Part shown: one piece after another, positions 16,101 to 24,037 of the stretch
Position numbering within the stretch: the stretch's first letter is position 1
Layout: every line of letters starts with the position of its first letter
Assembly (NCBI GenBank): GCA_025924475.1
Contig: JAICIH010000005.1
Location: forward strand, 1 to 46,863
Direction: 5' to 3'
DNA from: Bryobacteraceae bacterium
GTDB taxonomy: Bacteria > Acidobacteriota > Terriglobia > Bryobacterales > Bryobacteraceae
Length of the DNA: 46,863 bases
Position numbers and translations under genes: made by a program
Notes under the pieces: model-generated
Seen by the model: only the letters and a program-made list of their open reading frames with translations
Told to the model about the DNA's origin: nothing
Databases searched by the model: none

Positions 16101-16330
16101 GACGCAATATTCTGGATGGTCCCGGCCAAAAGACGATCGATCTTGCGCTATTCCGAGATTTCAAACTTGGCGAGCGCATGACGCTGCAGTTCCGGGCGGA
16201 CGCGACAAACGCCTTCAATATGGTGAATCTCGGGAACCCTACGACTAACCGATCATCCGGTCTTTTCGGACAGATTAGAACCGCGCGCGACATGCGCCAG
16301 GCGCAGCTTGGCGTCCGCTTGACTTTTTAA
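13136..16330 (+). CDS. Oar-like TonB-dependent outer-membrane receptor
   Basis: 1064 residues. A signal peptide ends near residue 24 (ALTANFVLAQ). Residues about 26-115 form a carboxypeptidase-regulatory-like beta-sandwich (TGSIYGTVTDATGAVVPEA), followed by the plug (about 120-240, with SGTNAFHGSLFEYLR at its end) and a long beta-barrel ending in QLGVRLTF, whose terminal Phe is the usual outer-membrane barrel signal. These receptors import oligosaccharides or other bulky solutes with TonB-ExbBD energy; none of those genes is nearby. A GTG start at 13136 follows AAGGAG by 7 bases and overlaps the stop of the small ORF. Its place among exported hydrolases suggests that it takes up their substrate or product. 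Confidence 0.93.
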   Translation: MKSCLHSVLICLAAALTANFVLAQGTTGSIYGTVTDATGAVVPEATITATNVATNISRTAKSEQSGAYSLTFLPVGTYRLEVNANGFKKFEQSGIVLEINRSARVDPSLQVGSLTETVAVNADAPLVNTSDASIGRMVNNAEIINLPLVNRNVYSLLNLTAGVDSSVSGNSLGNPEQVTVINGSSYGGAGSVNYLLDGGNNITGFKGTGNLAPNPDAVQEFRVVTNSFSSEFGRYSGGVVEVITKSGTNAFHGSLFEYLRNTKLNAYTYGALSKAPLHRNQFGGSIGGPVRKDKTFFFGSYSGLRQRENAFDNSAIVPTSLERTGNFSASAKKPRNPVNNQLYPGGMIPITQFDPTARGILDDSIPEANSPGNVFQAQTPVPTDSDEYVAKVDHTISDSQQLAASYFTNRGHNTQTLAGNLPWSSRTFAWNQQNFNVGHTWLLSPSAVNQLRLTYVRNFGGRLNTPQTSLGDLGSKFTIQGPPSLPQITVNGYFTLGQGIAGPVSGSNYYGLKELFSLTRGRHTLKFGGEFSLEKFISESTLNNYGTFSFQGNKTGNALADFLLGVPQTMNQDAPINKNESTWYTAFFIQDDFRIHPRLVLNLGLRYDLQTPDTDPHDRKLTFMAGRQSTVVPNSLPGLLYPGDPGISRGIFNMAKTNFSPRVGFAWDPTGDGKTSVRAAFGMFYGAVSGQEVDGSTNGQPFSIRQQFNDVKSLSDPYGNLPGGLSPFPFIYNPANPKFFLPAGVAGMSTRFRWPYTYHMNFSLQRQLSKDFSVSASYVSTLGHRLPFSLEQNYPVYRPGATSSNVNQRRPYASSGLSSIGIVDSIMNTAYHGLQLTAEKRMSRGFSFKAFYTFGKSIEGARLQNDTTGGGAEDMTNLALERGRTDNDRKHNFVLSGIWQIGYVPSSHRVASAIANGWTVSTIASLRSGEPLTITAGTDINLDGSNNDRANIFGYPVLDPHRPRNEVAAMWFDTSVFTAPLVGSDGNAGRNILDGPGQKTIDLALFRDFKLGERMTLQFRADATNAFNMVNLGNPTTNRSSGLFGQIRTARDMRQAQLGVRLTF

Positions 16331-16433
16331 TCGCACGCGCGGGCGTTTTTGACTTGTTCCGAATCGGCTTAGGTCCGGAGGCGTAATTTGCGTCCGGATC
16401 AACTGGTTGGAACATTCCGGAAAGGCACAGAAC

Positions 16434-17663
16434 ATGAGAACGCTATTTTCGGTTTTCGCGCTGATGGGAACCGCCATTATTCATCAGGCCGAGTGTCAGG
16501 TAACGCCGATTGGGCCAAAGGATTTCGCAGTAATGGCGTGGGGCAGTTCTCCATCGAGTCCGGATCAGTTGCGGGGTATGCAAGAGGCCGGCCTGAACAT
16601 CTCCGGCTTTTGCAGGGCGGAGGACCTGGATAAAGTTCGGGCCGCCGGGCTGACCTGCTTCGTGAGAGATGAATGGATCAACGCGCACGTGCCGCCGAAC
16701 CTTCCTTCGGATAGCGAGATCCGCGAGCATTTTGCTCACGTGAAAAGTGAAATCGGAGATAATCCGGCGGCGCTTGGCTTCTTCCTGCGTGATGAGCCCG
16801 CGGCTCCGCTGATGCCTGGGCTCGGGAAGCTGGCTACCGCGCTCCGCGAGGCGATGCCGGAAAAGTGGCCGTACGTGAACCTCTTTCCGTATCGCGTTTC
16901 TCCGGACAGGCTTGGCACCCGCGACTACGATTCCTACGTGCGGATGCTAGTGAATACGATCAGGCAGCCATTCTTGAGCTACGACAACTATTCCCTGGTC
17001 GGAGGCGAAATGCTGGATTCGTTCTATACAAATCTCGAGATTGTTCGACGCCTCAGCCTGGAAATGAAAACCCGGTTCTGGAACTGCATCCTCGCCAACT
17101 CGCACTTCAACTATATGGAACCGTCGGATGCAACTTTCAATCTCCAGGTGTACAGCACGCTGGCGTACGGAGGCCGCGGCATTCAATATTTCACTTATTT
17201 CTCTCCGACTATTGGTAACTATCGCCTGGCGGCTGTCGATCAGTTCGGCAATCGCACGGCGACCTGGGACATGCTGCGCCGCATCAATAACCAGATTTAT
17301 GCGCTCGCACCCACCTTGATTCAACTTCACAGTACCGGTGTATACCACTATCCGGACGTTCCGGACCAGGCGCAGCCCCTTTCGGCCAGCAAGTTGATTG
17401 AGAGCGTCGAGATGACGCAGCGTTATGTGCGCCCGCCGGTCGCGGGACGATTTCTCATCGGCGAGTTTGAAGACGATCGCCAGCGATCATACTTTCTGAT
17501 CGTCAACAAAGACCTGAAAAATTCGTTTGAGTTCCGAATCCGCCTGAGACAAGCCGGCCGGAAGCTGATCCGCATATCGCCATATTCAGGTAAGGAGGAG
17601 CCTTTCGGGCGAGAGATGGACTGGCTTGCTCCAGGAGCGGGCATCTTGTTCCGCGTGGAATGA
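16434..17663 (+). CDS. Secreted glycoside-hydrolase-like TIM-barrel protein
   Basis: 409 residues from the ATG at 16434 (AAAGG 8 bases upstream); an in-frame TTG at 16407 is less likely. A signal peptide (TLFSVFALMGTAIIHQAECQ) is clear. The body has the outline of a GH42/GH5-type barrel: GLNISGF, GFFLRDEPAA with candidate acid residues Asp-Glu, and YGGRGIQYFTYFSP, followed by a C-terminal beta domain (IVNKDLKNSFEF). A catalytic pair cannot be assigned with certainty, and the family was not identified by search. It follows the TonB receptor by about 100 bases on the same strand and is probably the last gene of the run. Confidence 0.75.
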   Translation: MRTLFSVFALMGTAIIHQAECQVTPIGPKDFAVMAWGSSPSSPDQLRGMQEAGLNISGFCRAEDLDKVRAAGLTCFVRDEWINAHVPPNLPSDSEIREHFAHVKSEIGDNPAALGFFLRDEPAAPLMPGLGKLATALREAMPEKWPYVNLFPYRVSPDRLGTRDYDSYVRMLVNTIRQPFLSYDNYSLVGGEMLDSFYTNLEIVRRLSLEMKTRFWNCILANSHFNYMEPSDATFNLQVYSTLAYGGRGIQYFTYFSPTIGNYRLAAVDQFGNRTATWDMLRRINNQIYALAPTLIQLHSTGVYHYPDVPDQAQPLSASKLIESVEMTQRYVRPPVAGRFLIGEFEDDRQRSYFLIVNKDLKNSFEFRIRLRQAGRKLIRISPYSGKEEPFGREMDWLAPGAGILFRVE

Positions 17664-17800
17664 GGCAATTCGCCGCGACGGGTAAGGGAGAGCCGACCCT
17701 ACTCCCTGGAGGATAAAACTAACCTTTACGGTATGGGTCCCCGCAATACCTCGAAATCCAGCCAACGTTGCCGAATAGGTAGTAGACAGCGTTTTCTCTT

Positions 17801-19144
17801 ATGACACAAAGCCATGTTCCCGACATGCGTCCTAATACGCTGCGCCAGTCGGTGGGGCTCGTTGATCGTCTCTGCACCGACGACGAAATGCTGGACTATA
17901 TCCTCGAAGCCGAGTCCTCGCGCCAAAGTCTGGAGCGCTATGCTTTCGAACTCAACCGGCAGGTTGGCGAATCGGCCAAAGCCACTCGCGAGGCCGAGAT
18001 GAGCGCGCAAGGCAAGAGCGATTTTCTCGCCATGATGAGTCATGAAATGCGCACCCCGCTGAACGGCATCATCGGGATGACCAGTCTTCTTGAATCGAAG
18101 ACCATGGACGAGGCGCAACATGAGTGTGTGGAAGTGATCCGACGCTCCGGGGAAACTTTACTCGCCATCATCGACGACGTGCTCGACTTCTCCAAAATCG
18201 AGGCCGGATGTCTCCGGCTCGAAAATACCGACTTCGATCCCGCGCGCGCCGTCCTGGATGCGATGAAAATCGTCGAACGCTCGGCTGCGGCCAAATCTCT
18301 CACGCTCTCCAGCCAGCTGGATCCGGCGCTGCCGCCGCTGGTTTCGGGAGACGTCATGCGCTTGCGCCAGATTCTGCTCAACCTTTTGAGCAATGCGGTC
18401 AAGTTCACGGCGAAAGGCGAAGTCGTAGCGCGCGCCGAATTGCGCTCGGCGAATAGCGGCGGCTTTGAACTCTATTTCTCTATCGCCGACAGCGGCATCG
18501 GTATTGCCGAAGAACAGCAATCGCACCTCTTCCAGCCCTTCAGCCAGGCGGATGCGTCTATCGCTCGAATGTTCGGCGGAACGGGGCTCGGTCTCGCTAT
18601 CTCGAAGCGTCTGGCAGGCTTGATGGGTGGAACCATCGGAGTCGAAAGCCGCCTCGGCGCGGGCTCGCGTTTCTGGTTCACCATCCGCGTAGCCGCTCCG
18701 GCCGTGCCGCCACTGCAACCCGAACCTCAAACCGTCGCAGCTAGTCCCGCGAAGGGGCTCCGCCTGCTGCTGGTCGAAGACAACCCAATCAATCGGAAAG
18801 TGGCCCTGCTGATGTTGCAGAAACTCGGTTACCAGGTTGACGTTGCCAATGATGGCGCCGAAGCGCTCCAGGCCGCCGCTGCCACTCGCTACGATCTGAT
18901 CCTGATGGATTGCGTCATGCCAGTCGTGGATGGTTTCGAAGCTACGCGCCGCCTTCGTGCGGCCGGCGGCTATTCCGCCGAAGTTCCCATCCTTGCCATG
19001 ACCGCCAACGCCTTCGCCGATGACCGCAAGGCGTGCCTGGCCGCCGGGATGAACGACTTTCTCTCAAAACCCGTCCGCCAGTCCGAACTCGCGACCAAAC
19101 TGGACGGCTTGCTACAATCGGCGGCGTGTCCGCTAACGCGCTGA
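17801..19144 (+). CDS. Cytoplasmic hybrid sensor histidine kinase (HisKA-HATPase-REC)
   Basis: 447 residues and no membrane span. A coiled-coil N-terminus of about 70 residues carries no recognisable sensor domain. HisKA follows with [16 protein letters not shown] (His81), then HATPase_c with [12 protein letters not shown] (Asn198), DSGIGI and [10 protein letters not shown], and a receiver domain from about 320 with E-D-N and phosphoacceptor Asp370 in [14 protein letters not shown] and a Lys in SKPVRQ. The receiver is likely an intermediate in a phosphorelay, but no Hpt protein or output regulator lies beside it. Its 3' end overlaps apt by 19 bases, so the two are probably co-transcribed. The 137 bases upstream hold no identifiable promoter. 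Confidence 0.93.
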   Translation: MTQSHVPDMRPNTLRQSVGLVDRLCTDDEMLDYILEAESSRQSLERYAFELNRQVGESAKATREAEMSAQGKSDFLAMMSHEMRTPLNGIIGMTSLLESKTMDEAQHECVEVIRRSGETLLAIIDDVLDFSKIEAGCLRLENTDFDPARAVLDAMKIVERSAAAKSLTLSSQLDPALPPLVSGDVMRLRQILLNLLSNAVKFTAKGEVVARAELRSANSGGFELYFSIADSGIGIAEEQQSHLFQPFSQADASIARMFGGTGLGLAISKRLAGLMGGTIGVESRLGAGSRFWFTIRVAAPAVPPLQPEPQTVAASPAKGLRLLLVEDNPINRKVALLMLQKLGYQVDVANDGAEALQAAAATRYDLILMDCVMPVVDGFEATRRLRAAGGYSAEVPILAMTANAFADDRKACLAAGMNDFLSKPVRQSELATKLDGLLQSAACPLTR

Positions 19145-19650
19145 AGCAACTCATCCGCGAAGTTCCCGATTTTCCCAAGCCCGGCATCAACTTTTACGAC
19201 ATCACCACGCTGCTCAAAGATAAGCGCGGCTTTCGTGAGACCGTCGACGCGCTTGGCGAGCACTATCGAAAGGCCGCGCCGGTCGATATCGTGGTCGGAA
19301 TTGAAGCCCGCGGCTATTTCTTCGCTCCTGCCATGGCGCATGCGCTGGGAGCCGGATTTGTCCCGGTGCGGAAACCCAAGAAACTGCCGTATACCGTTCG
19401 CAGCATCGAATACGCCCTGGAATACGGTACCGATCAGCTCGAAATGCACGCCGACGCCATCGAGCCCGGCCAAAACGTCCTTATTATTGACGATGTCCTC
19501 GCTACCGGCGGCACGGCGTCCGCAGTCGCGCGGTTGGTGGAGTTGCTGGGCGGCAAAGTCGCCGGTCTGGGCTTCGTGATTGAACTAACCTTTCTAAAAG
19601 GGCGCGAAAAGCTGCAAGGCTACGATGTCTTCTCGCTTCTGCAGTATTAA
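19126..19650 (+). CDS. apt: Adenine phosphoribosyltransferase
   Basis: 174 residues, the standard length. It makes AMP from adenine and PRPP in purine salvage. Signatures: [22 protein letters not shown] at the N-terminus (first 20 of these define the hood), [19 protein letters not shown], and the PRPP-binding [17 protein letters not shown] chose the GTG at 19126 rather than earlier in-frame starts inside the kinase gene because the family begins about here. It overlaps the kinase by 19 bases and ispE by 26 bases, and it opens a compact housekeeping operon in which prs, two genes on, supplies its PRPP substrate. Confidence 0.96.
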   Translation: MSANALKQLIREVPDFPKPGINFYDITTLLKDKRGFRETVDALGEHYRKAAPVDIVVGIEARGYFFAPAMAHALGAGFVPVRKPKKLPYTVRSIEYALEYGTDQLEMHADAIEPGQNVLIIDDVLATGGTASAVARLVELLGGKVAGLGFVIELTFLKGREKLQGYDVFSLLQY

Positions 19651-20512
19651 ATCGTTCGCGAAGCTGAATCTCGACCTGCGTGTCCTGCACAAACGCGTCG
19701 ATGGCTTCCACGAGCTGCGCACGATTTTTCAGACCATCAGCTTGCACGACACCATCCGGGTCGAGCTCGATTTTGCAAAACGAACCCAAATCGATGTAAG
19801 TAGTCCGATAGAGATTGCGGACAATATTGTCGTGCGGGCGGCCAAGCTGGTGCTGGACGAACTGAAACTCCGAGCTTGGGTTCGTTTTTTCATCCGGAAG
19901 CGCATTCCGTTAGGCGCAGGCTTGGGCGGCGGATCGAGCAATGCGGCCTCTGTTTTGTTAGCTTTACCGGCATTGGCCGGAGAAACGCTGCCCCGCGAAG
20001 CGGCATTTCGTTTCGCAAAAATGCTGGGCAGCGACGTTCCGTTCTTTCTGCACGGCGGTACCGCGCTCGGGCTGGGGCGAGGAACTGAGCTGTACCCGCT
20101 GCCAGATTTACCGAGCCACCACGCGTTAGTGGTATCCACCGGCATTCACGTCTCCACCCCCGAGGCGTACCGATCTCTCGAGCGCGCGTTGACTTCAACG
20201 GACGACTCCCCTATCCTGAGAGAGTTTCAGACGATCGCCTGGACTCTGAACGGCTCCCGTCTCGAGCAACTCCCGTTGAAAAACGACTTTGAGGAAGTGG
20301 TGTTCAAGATTCATCCCCAACTGGCGGCGGTCGCGCGGAAGCTGCGGAAATTGGGAGCCAAACCGGCTCGTATGACGGGCAGCGGATCGGCCGTTTTCGG
20401 CCTATTTTCGAACGCGCAAGCTGTCCGCCAAGCTGCCCAAAGCTTCGCCGGCGCGAGCGTCTGGCCGGTACGTTTTGTTACGCGGCGCCAATACCAGAGG
20501 GCTTGGCAATAA
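19625..20512 (+). CDS. ispE: 4-diphosphocytidyl-2-C-methyl-D-erythritol kinase
   Basis: 295 residues, a GHMP kinase that phosphorylates CDP-methylerythritol in the non-mevalonate isoprenoid pathway. Seen: [22 protein letters not shown] at the start (K and N of the substrate site), the ATP-binding glycine loop [24 protein letters not shown] with the catalytic Asp, and the C-terminal [12 protein letters not shown] loop. It starts inside apt (26-base overlap) and its TAA shares one base with the ATG of prs. The ispE-prs-rplY-pth order is common in bacteria. Confidence 0.96.
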   Translation: MSSRFCSIKSFAKLNLDLRVLHKRVDGFHELRTIFQTISLHDTIRVELDFAKRTQIDVSSPIEIADNIVVRAAKLVLDELKLRAWVRFFIRKRIPLGAGLGGGSSNAASVLLALPALAGETLPREAAFRFAKMLGSDVPFFLHGGTALGLGRGTELYPLPDLPSHHALVVSTGIHVSTPEAYRSLERALTSTDDSPILREFQTIAWTLNGSRLEQLPLKNDFEEVVFKIHPQLAAVARKLRKLGAKPARMTGSGSAVFGLFSNAQAVRQAAQSFAGASVWPVRFVTRRQYQRAWQ

Positions 20513-21483
20513 TGGCGGCTCCGAAGCCCGTCCGGGCGCTGTTCACAGACTTTAAAGTTTTTAGCGGCAGCGCGAATCTGAAGCTGACGGAAGAGATTTG
20601 CGACTCGCTCGGCTGCCCGCTGGGCGCGGCGATGATCAAGCGGTTTGCGGACGGCGAAACCCATCTGCAGATTCAGGAAAACGTGCGTGGAGCGGACGTT
20701 TTTCTGGTCCAGCCGACCTGCTCGCCGGTGGATCATCACCTGATGGAGCTGCTGCTGATGCTCGACGCTTTCAAGCGCGCGAGCGCGGAACGCATCACCG
20801 CAGTGTTACCCTATTATGGGTACGCGCGGCAGGACCGGAAGGATCGGCCGCGCATGCCGATATCGGCAAAACTGGTGGCCAGCCTGCTGGAGACGGCGGG
20901 AGCGAACCGGGTTCTGGCGCTCGATCTGCACGCCGCTCAGATTCAGGGCTTTTTCGATATTCCGGTAGATCATCTGTTTTCCGCGCCGGTCATGCTCGAA
21001 TACTTTGAAAAGCGTTTCGAGCGGGGTGAATTGACGATTGTTTCGCCGGACGCTGGAGGCGTGGAGCGCGCGCGATCGTTCGCCAAGAGGTTGAACGCGC
21101 CGTTGGCGATCATCGATAAGCGCCGGACGGATGCGAACGTCGCCGAAGTGATGAACATTATCGGCGAGGTGCGCGGGAAACATTGTTTGATGGTGGACGA
21201 CATAGTGGATACGGCCGGAACGCTGGTGAAGGGCGTGGAGGCGCTGCTCGGGCAGGGCGCCAAGACGGTGAGCGCCTGCGCTACGCATCCGGTATTATCG
21301 GGTTCCGCGGTGGAGCGCATTTGCGCCTCGCCGCTGCTCGAGTTGGTAGTGACAAATTCGATACCGCTCACCGGAGCGGCGGCTTCGTGCGGCAAGATTC
21401 GCCAGCTTTCGGTGGCGCCGCTGCTGGCGCGGGCGATCCAGTCGATTCACGAGGGCGGATCTATAAGCACTTTGTTTATATGA
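20512..21483 (+). CDS. prs: Ribose-phosphate pyrophosphokinase
   Basis: 323 residues, converting ribose-5-phosphate and ATP to PRPP. Family signatures include FADGETHLQI, VQPTCSPVDHHLMELL, the flexible-loop region YGYARQDRKDRPRMPIS, and the PRPP-binding LMVDDIVDTAGTL. The ATG at 20512 (TAATG with ispE) is preferred to a TTG 9 bases upstream. PRPP feeds apt in the same operon as well as histidine, tryptophan and nucleotide synthesis. The last codons (SISTLFI) are part of a 20-bp tandem duplication that continues past the stop. Confidence 0.96.
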   Translation: MAAPKPVRALFTDFKVFSGSANLKLTEEICDSLGCPLGAAMIKRFADGETHLQIQENVRGADVFLVQPTCSPVDHHLMELLLMLDAFKRASAERITAVLPYYGYARQDRKDRPRMPISAKLVASLLETAGANRVLALDLHAAQIQGFFDIPVDHLFSAPVMLEYFEKRFERGELTIVSPDAGGVERARSFAKRLNAPLAIIDKRRTDANVAEVMNIIGEVRGKHCLMVDDIVDTAGTLVKGVEALLGQGAKTVSACATHPVLSGSAVERICASPLLELVVTNSIPLTGAAASCGKIRQLSVAPLLARAIQSIHEGGSISTLFI

Positions 21484-21504
21484 CAAGTACGTTGTTTATA
21501 TGAA
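21465..21504. repeat. 20-bp tandem duplication at the prs 3' end, with mini-ORFs
   Basis: AAGCACTTTGTTTATATGAC (21465-21484) is repeated as AAGTACGTTGTTTATATGAA (21485-21504). Each copy ends in an ATGA. This creates a chain: prs stop / ATG at 21480 (7 codons, MTSTLFI, stop at 21501-21503) / ATG at 21500 (5 codons, MKDEV, stop at 21515-21517) / ATG of rplY at 21514. Whether the mini-ORFs are translated is unknown. Confidence 0.7.
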
Positions 21505-21513
21505 GGACGAGGT

Positions 21514-22221
21514 ATGAGGAAGGATATTACGATCGCCGCGGAAGGGCGGGATGCGCGGGGAAAGAACGAAGCGCGGCGTCTGCGCGCCAAGGGATCGATG
21601 CCGGCGGTAGTATACGGCGGCGCGGAAGGCGCAACGGCGGTGGCCATTAGCCCCAAAGAGCTGAGCCGTATTCTGAACAGCAAAACCGGGCACAACACGA
21701 TTTTTAATTTGAGTCTCCCAGGTAACGCGGCGGGCGGCGCGGCTACGCCCGTGATGATCGTCGATTGGCAGTTCGATCCGATCAAAGATTCGCTGCTGCA
21801 CGCCGACCTGAAGCGCATCGATTTGACTAAGCGCATCGCGGTGAAAGTTCCGGTGGTGACGCACGGCGATCCCAAAGGGGTGAAGCTGCAGGGCGGCATC
21901 CACGAAATCGTCACGCGCGAAATCGAAATCGAGTGTCTGCCGGACGAGATTCCGGAGCAGTTCGATGTCAACGTGACGGAGTTGGTGATCGGCCAGAATA
22001 TTCGCGTATCCGAGATTCCGCTGACCGGTTCGATGAAGCTGTTGAGCTCTCCCGATGCGGTAGTTTCGCACGTGGTAGCGCTGCGCGTTGAAGAAGCGCC
22101 CGCGGCGGAGACTGTGGAAGCCGCAGCCACACCGGCGGCCGAGCCTGAAGTCATCAAGAAGGGCAAGAAGGAAGAGGAAGCGGCTGGCGGCGAAGCGGCC
22201 GCGCAGCCCAAGAAGAAGTAA
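21514..22221 (+). CDS. rplY: 50S ribosomal protein L25 / general stress protein Ctc
   Basis: 235 residues, the long CTC form: an N-terminal 5S-rRNA-binding L25 domain (about 5-95, EGRDARGKNEARRLRAKGSM, VVYGG, LHADLKRID), the C-terminal TL5/CTC domain (about 100-190), and a low-complexity tail of Ala, Glu and Lys ending PKKK. It binds 5S rRNA in the large subunit. GGACGAGG provides a plausible ribosome binding site before the ATG, and the ATG also overlaps the stop of a 5-codon mini-ORF. It is 3 bases ahead of pth. Confidence 0.95.
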   Translation: MRKDITIAAEGRDARGKNEARRLRAKGSMPAVVYGGAEGATAVAISPKELSRILNSKTGHNTIFNLSLPGNAAGGAATPVMIVDWQFDPIKDSLLHADLKRIDLTKRIAVKVPVVTHGDPKGVKLQGGIHEIVTREIEIECLPDEIPEQFDVNVTELVIGQNIRVSEIPLTGSMKLLSSPDAVVSHVVALRVEEAPAAETVEAAATPAAEPEVIKKGKKEEEAAGGEAAAQPKKK

Positions 22222-22224
22222 GCG

Positions 22225-22809
22225 GTGTGCGTCGTTGCGGGTTTGGGCAATCCCGGAATCCGTTATGAAGCGACGCCGCACAATATCGGTTTCCGGATTG
22301 TGGACGAATTGGCGCGGCGTCATGCCGTCCGCATTGCGAAGCATGAGGGAGCGGCGCTGACCGGCGCCGGCCGCATCCGGGAAAAGAACGTGCTGCTGGT
22401 AAAGCCGCAGACGTTCATGAATAATTCAGGCGCGGGCATCAAGGCGGTCTTGGAGTACCGCAACCTGACAAACCGCGATTTGATAGTGGTGCATGACGAG
22501 CTCGATCTGCCTTGGACCGCATTGCGGATCAAGACGACCGGCTCGGCGGCTGGACACAACGGTGTCAAGTCGATCATCGCCGCATTGAAGACCGAAGTCT
22601 TCACGCGGGTGCGCGTTGGGATTCATCCCGGCCGGCCCGTGGATGCGATCGAATATGTGCTCGCTCCTTTCGAGCGAGGATTGAGAGAGGACGTGGAGGA
22701 AGTGGTATCGCATACAGCCGATGCCGTGGAATCCATAATTGCTGAAGGCGCCGCACAGGCCATGGCGAAATTTAATCGTCGCGCTCGAGGCACACAAGAG
22801 GAAGAATGA
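22225..22809 (+). CDS. pth: Peptidyl-tRNA hydrolase
   Basis: 194 residues. It releases tRNA from peptidyl-tRNA that has dropped off the ribosome. The N-terminus [22 protein letters not shown] has the catalytic His19 and the substrate Asn; [20 protein letters not shown] (catalytic Asp), and [12 protein letters not shown] are the other signatures. The GTG start at 22225 gives the standard length. The stop overlaps the ATG of rpsF by 4 bases (ATGA). Confidence 0.96.
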   Translation: MCVVAGLGNPGIRYEATPHNIGFRIVDELARRHAVRIAKHEGAALTGAGRIREKNVLLVKPQTFMNNSGAGIKAVLEYRNLTNRDLIVVHDELDLPWTALRIKTTGSAAGHNGVKSIIAALKTEVFTRVRVGIHPGRPVDAIEYVLAPFERGLREDVEEVVSHTADAVESIIAEGAAQAMAKFNRRARGTQEEE

Positions 22810-23246
22810 GAATTTACGAAGAGCTATTCATCGTTCGTCCGGACGCAACGGACGAAGAGGTGGATCCGCTCATTGAGCAGTTGAAGAACGTGATCATCCA
22901 TGCGGGCGGCACGTTGGATAAGACGGAAAAATGGGGCGTACGCAAACTGGCGTATCGCCTGATGAAGCACAGCGAAGGCCAATACATCCTGCTGCAGTTC
23001 ACGGCACAGCCCGAGACGGTGAAGGAGCTTGAGCGCCGGCTGCGCGTGGCGGACCTAGTTCTGAAGTTTTTGACGGTTCGCATCGACGAAAAATTGAAGA
23101 TGATCGAAAAGCGCAAAAAGGCGCGCGAGAAGCGCGCGGCGCGCAAGCCTCCACCGGCTCCGTCAGCAACGGCTTCCGCTTCTCCGGCGCTGCCGGCCGA
23201 ACCGCCGGCTCCCATTCCGGGCGCGCCCGCCGAGCAGGCAGAGTAA
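22806..23246 (+). CDS. rpsF: 30S ribosomal protein S6
   Basis: 146 residues: an S6 ferredoxin-like domain (1-95, [54 protein letters not shown]) followed by a Lys/Arg-rich helix and a Pro/Ala-rich tail (about 115-146) that is longer than in most bacteria. In the 30S platform it forms a dimer with S18, whose gene follows after 21 bases. It starts in an ATGA overlap with pth. Confidence 0.96.
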   Translation: MRIYEELFIVRPDATDEEVDPLIEQLKNVIIHAGGTLDKTEKWGVRKLAYRLMKHSEGQYILLQFTAQPETVKELERRLRVADLVLKFLTVRIDEKLKMIEKRKKAREKRAARKPPPAPSATASASPALPAEPPAPIPGAPAEQAE

Positions 23247-23267
23247 CGAGGAACCAGGAGAAATCAA

Positions 23268-23570
23268 ATGGCGGAACAAAGAGGCGGACGTCCCATCGCG
23301 GCATCGCAGCGGCCCACCGGCGGCGACAAGGCGATTGCCACGGGTAAAAAGCAATATTTCCGGCGCAAGAAGGTGTGCCGGTTCTGTGTCGAGAAAGTCG
23401 ACGATATCAACTACAAAGATGTGAGACTGCTCATGAGCTTCATTTCCGAGCGCGGTAAAATCACGCCCCGGCGTATTTCCGGCGTGTGTACTCCTCACCA
23501 GAAGCGATTAACCGAGGCGATCAAGCAGGCGCGCAGCATCGTGCTGGTGCCGTTTGCTTCGCGCATGTAA
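23268..23570 (+). CDS. rpsR: 30S ribosomal protein S18
   Basis: 100 residues. The core is YFRRKKVCRFCVEKVDDINYKD (first 20 shown positions carry the C-x-x-C) followed by SERGKITPRRISGVCTPHQ and KRLTEAIKQAR. The C-x-x-C and the later C-x-x-H make this the zinc-binding (C+) form of S18. It binds S6 and 16S rRNA in the small subunit. AGGAG precedes the ATG by 8 bases. rplI follows after 14 bases. Confidence 0.96.
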   Translation: MAEQRGGRPIAASQRPTGGDKAIATGKKQYFRRKKVCRFCVEKVDDINYKDVRLLMSFISERGKITPRRISGVCTPHQKRLTEAIKQARSIVLVPFASRM

Positions 23571-23584
23571 GCGGAGAGAAAAGC

Positions 23585-24028
23585 ATGGAAGTCATTCTCA
23601 GAGAAGACGTCGATAAAGTAGGAGCGCGCGGGACGCTGGTAAAAGTGGCGGACGGCTACGCCCGCAATTTTCTGCTGCCGAAGCGGCTTGCGGTTCCCGC
23701 TACGGACGCAAATAAGAAGATCGTCGAGCAGGAGCGCGAAGCGTACCTGCGGCGCGAAGCGAAAGACAAGGGCGAATCGGAAGATCTGGCCAAGCTGCTC
23801 ACGGGCGTGACGCTTACCTTCCGGCACAAGGTGGGAGAAAACAACCACCTGTTCGGTTCGGTGACGGCCAAGGACATTGCCGATGCGCTTGAAGCGCAGA
23901 AGTTCCAGGTAGAGCGCCGCAAGGTGCAACTGGAGGAACCGATTCGCACGGTGGGCGAGCACGACGTTGCGGTGCGGCTGCACCGCGATGTAACGACGCA
24001 CATCAAAGTCGTGGTCGAGCCCGAATAA
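23585..24028 (+). CDS. rplI: 50S ribosomal protein L9
   Basis: 147 residues, the normal length. The N-terminal RNA-binding domain shows MEVILREDVDKVGARGTLV and the signature VADGYARNFLLPKRLA; a long charged connecting helix (about 43-75) leads to the C-terminal domain (FGSVTAKDIADAL). GGAGAG lies before the ATG at 23585; an upstream in-frame start inside rpsR was rejected. In many genomes dnaB follows this gene; here a HEAT-repeat protein follows after 9 bases. Confidence 0.96.
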   Translation: MEVILREDVDKVGARGTLVKVADGYARNFLLPKRLAVPATDANKKIVEQEREAYLRREAKDKGESEDLAKLLTGVTLTFRHKVGENNHLFGSVTAKDIADALEAQKFQVERRKVQLEEPIRTVGEHDVAVRLHRDVTTHIKVVVEPE

Positions 24029-24037
24029 CCTCGCGGC

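Noticed and set aside
16331..16360. Intrinsic terminator after the first TonB receptor
   Set aside because: A GC-rich stretch is followed by five T, but no convincing stem can be drawn.
17664..17800. Possible riboswitch or 23-codon ORF (17733) ahead of the histidine kinase
   Set aside because: GGGT..ACCC and AGGGAG..CTCCCT segments can pair, but the pattern does not match a riboswitch class that I know, and the short ORF has no suitably spaced ribosome binding site.
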